From Gammaproteobacteria bacterium (lineage in GTDB: Bacteria; Pseudomonadota; Gammaproteobacteria; QNFN01): DNA of 5,681 nt. Shown here piece after piece: positions 1 to 5,681 of the stretch. The notes below the pieces were generated by a model. The model was given only the letters and a program-made list of their open reading frames with translations. It was not told the DNA's origin and ran no database searches. The stretch's first letter is position 1, and each line of letters starts with the position of its first letter. Made by a program: the position numbers and the translations under genes. The DNA is taken from positions 1 to 5,681 of the forward strand of contig QNFN01000142.1 in the NCBI GenBank assembly GCA_003645555.1, read 5' to 3'.

Positions 1-137
1 AGGCTGTTGAAATTCGCTCAGATGAGTGCGAGGCAAGGAAAAATAGGCCGAAAAAATGTAGTTTACTGGAGTAAATGAGTATTTTGAGGCCAATTTTGAC
101 GCCGGATCGTGCCATCTGAGTAGAATTTCAACAGCCT
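1..137. repeat. Palindromic MITE-like element with 15-bp terminal inverted repeats
   Basis: The ends are exact inverted copies: AGGCTGTTGAAATTC at 1-15 and GAATTTCAACAGCCT at 123-137. After one unpaired base the match resumes for 8 bp (CTCAGATG at 17-24 against CATCTGAG at 113-120). Further inside, short blocks still pair in register: AAAAT, GGCC (46-49 with 88-91), AAAA, and a central TTTACT/AGTAAA (62-67 with 70-75). The whole element is therefore one imperfect palindrome centred near 68/69. It has no credible ORF and is much more AT-rich inside than the flanking genes. Short, non-coding and bounded by inverted repeats, it looks like a MITE or an internally deleted IS. Since position 138 is G, the repeat may extend one base further, but the partner base and any target-site duplication on the left lie outside the window. 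In the dnaE transcript it would fold into a long hairpin right after the stop, so it may also act as a terminator or RNA-stabilising structure. That role is inferred; no clean GC stem plus U-tract is seen. Confidence 0.75.
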
Positions 138-138
138 G

Positions 139-3100
139 TTAGGCGCGATAGAGCAGTTCCACGCGCTCCATCCCGAAGGTACGTCGCAGCCGTTTCAGGA
201 GTTCATCGACGGGACGGACCCGCCAGGTGTCGCCCAGTGCCAGGCGTGCGGCGCCATCCTCTCTGGCGTACTCGACCAACACCGGGCAGGCGCCATCACA
301 AAACGGCTCCAGCTGCTCACGCAGACCGCTGACCGGATCACTGCCGGCAACCCAGTCTCCTGCCTCCAGCCGCACCAGGAGGGCACGTGCGTGGCGTTCA
401 CGTGCCTGTTCGAGACTCAGTATCTCCTCGGCACGCACCTGGGCCGAACCGCTGAAATCATCTTTGCTGAGACCGCCGCTGACCACCAGCAGCCGATCCT
501 TGGCTATCAACTCACGAAAGCGCTGGCCGACGTCATCAAACGCCTTGACCTCGATCCGGCCACTGCGGTCGTCCAGGCTCAGGATGCTGATGCGGCCACC
601 GCGCTGGGTCTTCAGCGTACGCAGGCCGATCACCAGACCGGCGACGGTCACCGGCTGCTCACGCCCGCGGCCGTTGCCCGGGCGACCGCCACCACTCGGT
701 GGTTCAAGAGTGCCGAGGCGACCGCTGGTAAAGTGGGCCAACTCGTCGAGGTAGGAATCGATCGGGTGGCCCGTCAGGTAGAGACCGAGACTCTCCTTCT
801 CGTGGGCCAACCGCTCTGCCTCGTCCCACTCCTCGTGCGCTATCAGAGCGGCCGGTGGCGGTGCCCCATCGTCACCGAGCCCAAACAGGTCATTCTGGCC
901 TGCGTCCTGGCTCTGCCCCTGCTGCTCGGCCGCCTGCAACGCGGTCGGCAGGTTGGCCAGCAATGTCGCCCGGTTGGCACCGAGACCATCGAGAGCGCCG
1001 GCCCGGGTCAACGACTCGAGTACCCGCCGATTGGCCTTGCGCAGGTCAATACGCTGACAGAGATCGAACAGATCAGCAAACGGGCCGTTGGCATGACGTT
1101 CGGTCAGCAGGCCTTCGATCGCCGCGGATCCCACCCCCTTGATGGCGCCAAGACCGTAACGGATACGCTTGGCATCACGCGCGCTGAAAGCGTATTCCGA
1201 AGCGTTGACATCGGGTGGCAACACACTCAGGCCAAGGGCGTCGCATTCGTCGATGAAGATGACCACCTTGTCGGTGTTATCCATGTCCGACGACAACACC
1301 GCGGCCATGAACCAGGCGCTGTGGTGCGCCTTGAGCCAGGCAGTCTGGTAGGAAACCAGCGCATAGGCCGCCGAGTGCGACTTGTTGAAGCCGTAGCCGG
1401 CGAACTTCTCCATCAGGTCGAAGATGCGTGTCGCCACACCCGTCTCGACCCCACGCGCCAGCGCCCCCTCGGTGAAGGTGGCGCGCTGCTTGGCCATCTC
1501 CTCGGGCATCTTCTTGCCCATCGCCCGGCGCAGCAGGTCGGCGCCGCCGAGCGTGTAGCCAGCCAGTACCTGGGCGATCTGCATCACCTGTTCCTGGTAG
1601 AGGATCACACCGTAGGTCGGCTTCAGGATCGGCTCCAGGTCGGGATGCGGATAGGCGACCTTGGCCTCGCCTTTCTTGCGGTCGATGAAGTCGTCGACCA
1701 TGCCTGACTGCAGCGGGCCGGGACGGAACAGCGCGACCAAGGCGATGATGTCCCCGAAGGAGTCAGGCTGCAGGCGGCGGATCAGGTCCTTCATGCCGCG
1801 CGACTCGAGTTGGAACACGGCCGTCGTCTGGCAGCTCTTGAGCAGGTCAAAGGTGGTGCGGTCGTCGAGCGGAATGGCGGTGATGTCAATTGGTTCGCCA
1901 GCCACCTCCTGGCAGGCGTTCACCGCGTCGACGGTCCACTTGATGATGGTCAGCGTACGCAGGCCGAGGAAGTCGAACTTGACCAGGCCGACGGCCTCGA
2001 CATCCTTCATGTCGAACTGGGTGAGGATGGCATCGCTGCCCTCTTCGCAGTAGATCGGCGAAAAATCGGTCAGCACCGACGGCGCAATCACTATGCCTCC
2101 GGCGTGTGTACCGGCATTGCGGGTGATGCCTTCGAGCGAACGACCGAGGTCGACCAGGGCGCGGATTTCCTCGTTGTTCTCATACTCGCTCCTGAACTCC
2201 TCGCCCTGTTCGAGCGCCTTGTCCAGGGTCATGCCGAGTTCGAACGGCACCAGCTTGGCGACGCGGTCGACGAAGCCGTACGGGTGGCCAAGCACTCGCC
2301 CGGCATCGCGGATCACCGCCTTGGCTGCCATGGTGCCGAAGGTGATGATCTGGGATACCCGGTCGCGACCGTAGCGCTCGGCGACATAGCGAATTACACG
2401 GTCGCGGCCGTCCATGCAAAAATCGACATCAAAGTCGGGCATCGACACCCGTTCCGGATTTAGAAATCGCTCGAATAATAGGTCGTAAGGTATTGGATTT
2501 ATATCTGTAATACCCAGGGCATAGGCCACGATAGAGCCTGCGCCCGAGCCGCGTCCCGGCCCGACCGGAATGTCCTGCTCGCGTGCCCAGTGGATGAAGT
2601 CGGCCACGATCAGGAAGTAGCCTGGAAACCCCATCTCGACGATGACGCCAAGCTCGCGCTCAAGGCGCTCACGGTAGGTCGAGCCGCGAGGGTCGTCGGC
2701 CGGGAACAGCCGAGTCAGACGCACCTCCAGACCACGCTCGGCCTCACGCCGCAGATGCACCTCCTCTGGTGCACCATCAGGAATCGGAAATGCCGGCAGC
2801 GACGGCTTGCCGAGATGCAACTCCAGGTTGCAACGGCGTGCGATCTCGACGCTGTTGGCCAGAGCCTCAGGAAGGTCGGCAAACAGTTCGGCCATCGTCT
2901 CGGGACGGCGCAGGTGCTGCGCCTCGGTGTAGTCACGTGGTCGCCGCGGATCGTCCAGCGTGCGTCCCTCGTGGATACAGACCCGGGCCTCGTGAGCCTC
3001 GAAGTCATCACGGGTGAGAAAACGGACGTCGTTGGTCGCCACCACCGGGATCCCGGCACCGGTCGCAAATTCAACCACCGCACGCAGATGCGGCTCGTCG

Positions 3101-3624
3101 TCCGTGCGGCCACAGCGCTGCAATTCAAGGTAGTAGCGGTCTGGGAACAGTTCCTGCCAGCGATTCAACCGTTCACCAGCACGCCCGACATCACCGGCCA
3201 GCAGCGCGCGGCCAACATCACCCTGCGCTGCGCCGGAGAGGGCAATAAGGCCGTCACTCTGGTCGCCGAGCCAGGCATGCTGCAACAGGATATGGCCGCC
3301 GTGACGCCCTTCGGTGTAGGCACGTGAGACCAGGCACTTAAGATTTCGGTAGCCGACTGCATCCTGGCACAACAGTGTCAAGCGTGACGGCGGCTGCCCC
3401 TCCTCGTCTGCCAGCCACAAGTCGACGCCGGCAATGGGCTTGATCCCGCGAGCCAGTGCCGCCCGGTAGAACTTCACCAATGCAAACAGGTTGGACTGGT
3501 CAGTGACCGCGACCGCCGGCATACCCGCCTCGGCGACCGCCTCGACCAGCGGCTTGATACGTACGATGCCATCACACAGCGAGTACTCGGTGTGCAGGCG
3601 CAGGTGAACAAACGGCACAGGCAT
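139..3624 (-). CDS. dnaE: DNA polymerase III subunit alpha (DnaE), replicative polymerase
   Basis: DnaE is the catalytic alpha subunit of the replicative DNA polymerase III holoenzyme. The protein has 1161 residues (E. coli 1160). Order: PHP domain (from FVHLRLHTEYSLCDG, residue 5, to about 270); palm with VGPGRGSGAGS (354-364), catalytic Asp 397 and 399 in PDFDVDF and Asp 551 in KFDFLGLR; FRPGPLQSG (633-641); YQEQVMQIA (676-684); FNKSHSAAYALVSYQ (746-760); helix-hairpin-helix near IKGVGSAAI (828-836); clamp-binding motif QNDLF (910-914); a Gly/Arg-rich linker (about 974-990); an OB fold (about 992-1071); and a C-terminal tau-binding-like region. PHP metal ligands are degenerate, so proofreading probably comes from a separate DnaQ. 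The ATG at 3624 fits the family start MPVPFVHLRLHTEYSL. A GTG at 3645 overlapping the rnhB stop as GTGA would add 7 residues; neither has a clear Shine-Dalgarno. One 55-bp stretch has strikingly AT-rich codons. The stop TAA (141-139) almost touches the palindromic element. Confidence 0.97.
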   Translation of the reverse strand: MPVPFVHLRLHTEYSLCDGIVRIKPLVEAVAEAGMPAVAVTDQSNLFALVKFYRAALARGIKPIAGVDLWLADEEGQPPSRLTLLCQDAVGYRNLKCLVSRAYTEGRHGGHILLQHAWLGDQSDGLIALSGAAQGDVGRALLAGDVGRAGERLNRWQELFPDRYYLELQRCGRTDDEPHLRAVVEFATGAGIPVVATNDVRFLTRDDFEAHEARVCIHEGRTLDDPRRPRDYTEAQHLRRPETMAELFADLPEALANSVEIARRCNLELHLGKPSLPAFPIPDGAPEEVHLRREAERGLEVRLTRLFPADDPRGSTYRERLERELGVIVEMGFPGYFLIVADFIHWAREQDIPVGPGRGSGAGSIVAYALGITDINPIPYDLLFERFLNPERVSMPDFDVDFCMDGRDRVIRYVAERYGRDRVSQIITFGTMAAKAVIRDAGRVLGHPYGFVDRVAKLVPFELGMTLDKALEQGEEFRSEYENNEEIRALVDLGRSLEGITRNAGTHAGGIVIAPSVLTDFSPIYCEEGSDAILTQFDMKDVEAVGLVKFDFLGLRTLTIIKWTVDAVNACQEVAGEPIDITAIPLDDRTTFDLLKSCQTTAVFQLESRGMKDLIRRLQPDSFGDIIALVALFRPGPLQSGMVDDFIDRKKGEAKVAYPHPDLEPILKPTYGVILYQEQVMQIAQVLAGYTLGGADLLRRAMGKKMPEEMAKQRATFTEGALARGVETGVATRIFDLMEKFAGYGFNKSHSAAYALVSYQTAWLKAHHSAWFMAAVLSSDMDNTDKVVIFIDECDALGLSVLPPDVNASEYAFSARDAKRIRYGLGAIKGVGSAAIEGLLTERHANGPFADLFDLCQRIDLRKANRRVLESLTRAGALDGLGANRATLLANLPTALQAAEQQGQSQDAGQNDLFGLGDDGAPPPAALIAHEEWDEAERLAHEKESLGLYLTGHPIDSYLDELAHFTSGRLGTLEPPSGGGRPGNGRGREQPVTVAGLVIGLRTLKTQRGGRISILSLDDRSGRIEVKAFDDVGQRFRELIAKDRLLVVSGGLSKDDFSGSAQVRAEEILSLEQARERHARALLVRLEAGDWVAGSDPVSGLREQLEPFCDGACPVLVEYAREDGAARLALGDTWRVRPVDELLKRLRRTFGMERVELLYRA

Positions 3625-3641
3625 GAGGTCGATTGTCGGCG

Positions 3642-4250
3642 TCACCCGCCGCTGTGTCGAGCAGGTCCGCCAGCGGTCGCCGCCATGGCGGCGCGGACCG
3701 GAGCAAAGCTGCACCGGTGGATCGGTGATGGTCCGAGACGAATCAGCGCCGCGCGATGCGCCACGGTCGGGTAACCCTTGTGCCTGGCCAGACCGTAGCC
3801 TGGATAGCGGACATCAAGTGCCTCCATTTCGGCATCACGGGCCACCTTGGCCACGATCGACGCGGCACTGATGGCCGCTACCCGTCGGTCGCCACCGACC
3901 AGTGCGACGGCGGCACAGGGAAGTTCCGGACAGCGGTTGCCATCGATCAGTGCCAGACATGGCGATACGACCAGGGCCGCGACGGCACGCTGCATCGCCA
4001 GCAGAGACGCCTGCAGGATATTCAGATCATCGATCTCGGCCACTTCGGCACGTCCCAGGGCCCAGGCCAGGGCGGTCTCGCGCACGGCCGAGGCAAGCTG
4101 CTCGCGGCGGCGAGCACTGAGCACCTTGGAGTCAGCCAGGCCCGTGACCGGATGCGCGGGATCGAGGATCACCGCCGCCGCGATCACCGGCCCGGCGAGC
4201 GGCCCACGACCGACTTCGTCAATGCCGGCAACCTGCTCCAGCAGGGTCAC
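3642..4250 (-). CDS. rnhB: RNase HII
   Basis: RNase HII cleaves the RNA strand of RNA-DNA hybrids and nicks 5' to single ribonucleotides embedded in DNA, starting ribonucleotide excision repair. From the GTG at 4250 the protein has 202 residues (E. coli 198). Metal-binding acidic residues are in place: D11 and E12 in [10 protein letters not shown]103 in LIDGNRCP and D139 in AKVARDAEM. Other family marks are ADSKVLS (about 39-45), the block [33 protein letters not shown], and the substrate-contacting tyrosine in HKGYPT (Y160). The start is uncertain. The GTG at 4250 gives family-like length and follows GGCGGGG, but very closely. A GTG at 4283, overlapping the lpxB stop, would add 11 residues. 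An ATG at 4352 would overlap lpxB by 77 bases and add 34 residues unlike the family. It lies between lpxB and dnaE as in E. coli. The last codons form a strong hairpin before dnaE. Confidence 0.95.
   Translation of the reverse strand: MTLLEQVAGIDEVGRGPLAGPVIAAAVILDPAHPVTGLADSKVLSARRREQLASAVRETALAWALGRAEVAEIDDLNILQASLLAMQRAVAALVVSPCLALIDGNRCPELPCAAVALVGGDRRVAAISAASIVAKVARDAEMEALDVRYPGYGLARHKGYPTVAHRAALIRLGPSPIHRCSFAPVRAAMAATAGGPARHSGG
3664..3699. other. Two-tier hairpin in the 3' end of rnhB, upstream of dnaE
   Basis: A perfect 16-bp palindrome, CGCCGCCATGGCGGCG (3678-3693), is flanked by a second complementary pair, GGTCCG (3664-3669) and CGGACC (3694-3699). The outer stem abuts the inner palindrome on one side and leaves an 8-base bulge (3670-3677) on the other. 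In the minus-strand transcript this would form a strong GC-rich hairpin inside the rnhB C-terminal codons, ending about 40 bases before the dnaE ATG. It might influence ribosome access, RNA processing or coupling at the rnhB/dnaE junction. No U-tract follows, so it is not a typical intrinsic terminator. Confidence 0.5.
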
Positions 4251-4275
4251 CGCCCCGCCGTCACCGCGCCGCTCT

Positions 4276-5475
4276 TCAGTCACGACGACGGTCGGCCAGT
4301 GCTGCCACGGCCGTGGCAGCCATACGGTCGGCCCCCTGACGCAAACGATCATGAACAGCCGTGAAATGGGCTACCTGTGCGGCGGCGTGCGCTGGCTCTT
4401 CGAGCAGGGCCAGGAGTTCCGCTCCAAGCCGTTCGGGCTGAACCGCGTGCTGCAGGAACTCGGGGACCACGGTCTCACCGCAGAGCAGGTTGGGCAGTGC
4501 GAAATTGGCCAGCCGGTAGAAGGGGCGCATGGCGTAATAGGTCAGCGGGGCCACCTTGTAGGCCACCACCATCGGACGCCTGTGCAGCAGACCTTCGAGA
4601 GTCGCCGTGCCCGAGGCCGACAGCAGCACGTCGGCCGCACTTATCACTGTACGTGCCTGACCGTCGAGCAGGTGCAGATCGAGCTCAGGATAGGCCGTGG
4701 CGAACTGCTCAAGTAACGCTCGCAGTTTCCTGGTGGCTGCCGGAAGCACGAAACGAATACCGGGTCGCCGCTCAGCGAGCCAGGCAGCAGCCGCGAGGAA
4801 CGGTGCGGCGAGATGGCGAATTTCGCCGCCACGGCTGCCCGGCAACAACGCAACCACCGGCCCCGACCCGGCCAGACCGAGTTCATCACGGGCGGCATCG
4901 CGATCAACCTCGGGCGGGATCGCCTCGGCCAACGGGTGGCCGACGAAGGTTGCCGGCATGCCATGTGCATTGCAGAACTCCGCCTCGAAAGGAAACAGCG
5001 TCAACAGCAGGTCGGCACCACGACGCAGTGTGCGCAGCCGGTAGCGACGCCAGGCCCAGACGGTCGGGCTGACATAATGGACCGTCGGAATGCCGGCACG
5101 TCGCAGACGGGTCTCGAGACCAAGATTGAAGGCCGGGGCGTCGATGCCGACAAAGACATCGGGGGGGTCGGCCAGCAGTCGGCGTGCCATCGCCCGGCGA
5201 ATACGCAGGCCGTCCGGCAGGTGGGCCAGGACATCGGCGAGACCGAACGCCGCCAGCCGCTCCGCCGGCCAGTGAATGGTGCACCCGGCCGCCTCCATCA
5301 GCGGCCCGCCAATACCTTCGAATGTGCTGCCCGGACGCAGCGCACTCAACGCCGTGATCAAGCCGCTGCCGAGCAGATCCCCGGAACTCTCACCGGCCAC
5401 CAGCGCCACGCGCAACGGCCTCGGAGAGGGACTTGATCCCGTGCCGGCGGCCTGCCCCGCGCCCGCCATCGGCAT
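4276..5475 (-). CDS. lpxB: LpxB, lipid-A-disaccharide synthase
   Basis: LpxB is a GT19-family, membrane-associated glycosyltransferase. It joins UDP-2,3-diacylglucosamine and lipid X into the beta-1,6-linked disaccharide of lipid A, releasing UDP. The protein has 399 residues against 382 in E. coli. Family motifs in order: AGESSGD (27-33), [10 protein letters not shown] (108-117, with the conserved Asp at 112), [11 protein letters not shown] (133-143), FVGHP (177-181), [10 protein letters not shown] (210-219), [11 protein letters not shown] (284-294) and LPNLLCG (327-333). The length difference is mostly an N-terminal stretch of about 18 residues rich in Gly, Ala, Ser and Pro before [10 protein letters not shown] chose the ATG at 5475 because it forms TGATG with the lpxA stop, which suggests reinitiation; no Shine-Dalgarno is visible. 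A TTG at L21, preceded by CCGAGG, would give a shorter form and is less likely. A run of seven C residues (sense strand) encodes part of DPPD near residue 104; the frame is intact across it. The last codons carry a 20-bp palindrome and run into the rnhB start region. Confidence 0.96.
   Translation of the reverse strand: MPMAGAGQAAGTGSSPSPRPLRVALVAGESSGDLLGSGLITALSALRPGSTFEGIGGPLMEAAGCTIHWPAERLAAFGLADVLAHLPDGLRIRRAMARRLLADPPDVFVGIDAPAFNLGLETRLRRAGIPTVHYVSPTVWAWRRYRLRTLRRGADLLLTLFPFEAEFCNAHGMPATFVGHPLAEAIPPEVDRDAARDELGLAGSGPVVALLPGSRGGEIRHLAAPFLAAAAWLAERRPGIRFVLPAATRKLRALLEQFATAYPELDLHLLDGQARTVISAADVLLSASGTATLEGLLHRRPMVVAYKVAPLTYYAMRPFYRLANFALPNLLCGETVVPEFLQHAVQPERLGAELLALLEEPAHAAAQVAHFTAVHDRLRQGADRMAATAVAALADRRRD
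4301..4320. other. 20-bp perfect palindrome in the 3' end of lpxB
   Basis: GCTGCCACGGCCGTGGCAGC is its own reverse complement over all 20 bases. It lies within the last codons of lpxB (the AATAVAA part of the C-terminal [15 protein letters not shown]), about 22 bases before the lpxB stop codon and 50 bases before the preferred rnhB start. In RNA it could form an 8-bp stem with a GGCC loop. A role in lpxB-rnhB coupling, or as a protein-binding site, is only a possibility; the sequence also encodes a plausible Ala-rich C-terminus. Confidence 0.5.
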
Positions 5476-5681
5476 CAGCGCAGGATGCTGCGGCTCGAGG
5501 TGCGAATGAACTCCGCGAGATCGACGGCGTCGGCATCGTCGGTCTCGGCCTCGAGCCTGGCCACCGCCTCCTCCAGCCGCAGGCCGGAACGGAACAGCAA
5601 CTTGTAATGGCGGCGAATGCGCTGGATAAGGTCCGGGGTGAAGCCGGGGCGCCGGGCCAACCGGCGTGCATTGATGCCGGG
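5475..5681 (-). CDS. lpxA: LpxA, UDP-N-acetylglucosamine acyltransferase, C-terminal 68 residues (5' part outside window)
   Basis: LpxA catalyses the first step of lipid A synthesis in the cytoplasm: transfer of a 3-hydroxyacyl chain from acyl-ACP to the 3-OH of UDP-GlcNAc. Only the end of the gene is here; the frame stays open to the window edge and stops with TGA at 5477-5475. The visible residues begin PGINARRLARRPGF and continue through IRRHYKLLFRSGLRLEEA to a terminus SRSILR. This matches the helical C-terminal domain of LpxA, which follows the left-handed beta-helix; E. coli has the comparable RRGFS...IRNAYKLIYRSG...STRGLIR. The hexapeptide-repeat catalytic part, including the catalytic histidine, lies outside the window and cannot be judged. 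The stop overlaps the lpxB start by one base (TGATG), and lpxB as neighbour supports the call. Confidence 0.93.
   Translation of the reverse strand, partial: PGINARRLARRPGFTPDLIQRIRRHYKLLFRSGLRLEEAVARLEAETDDADAVDLAEFIRTSSRSILR

Noticed and set aside
16..122. Possible small ORF or transposase remnant inside the palindromic element
   Set aside because: The interior is too short and has no recognisable protein similarity; the pairing structure accounts for it better.
391..1707. A 438-codon open frame on the plus strand, antisense to dnaE
   Set aside because: It lies wholly inside the conserved dnaE coding sequence. Its translation has no recognisable domain, and long antisense frames are common opposite GC-rich genes with few stop codons. 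The dnaE frame explains the sequence fully.
4251..4352. rnhB starting at the ATG at 4352, giving 236 residues
   Set aside because: It would overlap lpxB by 77 bases with no Shine-Dalgarno, and the extra 34 residues do not resemble RNase HII N-termini. Downstream GTG starts give family-like length.
3847..4716. Plus-strand open frames opposite rnhB and lpxB (for example a 289-codon frame)
   Set aside because: The translations are Arg/Ala/Ser-rich and compositionally biased, typical of shadow frames. The minus-strand genes carry all family motifs.
5160..5167. Run of seven G (seven C in the lpxB sense strand) as a possible phase-variable tract
   Set aside because: Seven bases is short for slippage-based phase variation. 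It encodes the ordinary residues DPPD, the frame is intact, and lpxB is normally essential for lipid A, so an off-switch is unlikely.

Overview
The window looks like a piece of a gammaproteobacterial chromosome of moderately high GC (individual 60-base lines I counted run about 57-70% GC). The clue is gene order as well as protein similarity. All recognisable genes lie on the minus strand and read lpxA - lpxB - rnhB - dnaE, the order in the E. coli lipid A / replication cluster. The DnaE has the degenerate PHP domain and the internal clamp-binding motif typical of proteobacterial replicative polymerases. I do not see enough to name a genus.

Layout, in the direction of transcription (high to low coordinates): the last 68 codons of lpxA (5681-5475) end in TGA, which shares one base with the ATG of lpxB (5475-4276). 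rnhB (about 4250-3642) starts around the lpxB stop, and dnaE (3624-139) starts 17 bases after the rnhB stop. The junctions are so tight that the four genes are very likely one operon with translational coupling. No convincing Shine-Dalgarno sequence is visible before lpxB, rnhB or dnaE. Two strong self-complementary sequences lie in the last codons of the upstream gene at the lpxB/rnhB and rnhB/dnaE junctions. No stretch longer than about 140 bases lacks a gene, and no promoter or tRNA/rRNA is visible.

The only real intergenic DNA is at positions 1-138. It is filled by a compact palindromic element with perfect 15-bp terminal inverted repeats that abuts the dnaE stop codon. It resembles a MITE or a non-autonomous IS relic, and in RNA it would form a long hairpin that could end or stabilise the operon transcript.

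Functionally, LpxA and LpxB make the acylated glucosamine disaccharide of lipid A, RNase HII removes ribonucleotides from DNA, and DnaE is the replicative polymerase alpha subunit. Core housekeeping genes fill the window, and I see no new multi-gene system. The items most worth a second look are the palindromic element fused to the dnaE stop, a 55-bp AT-rich rare-codon island inside dnaE just before its catalytic aspartates, and the two junction palindromes.
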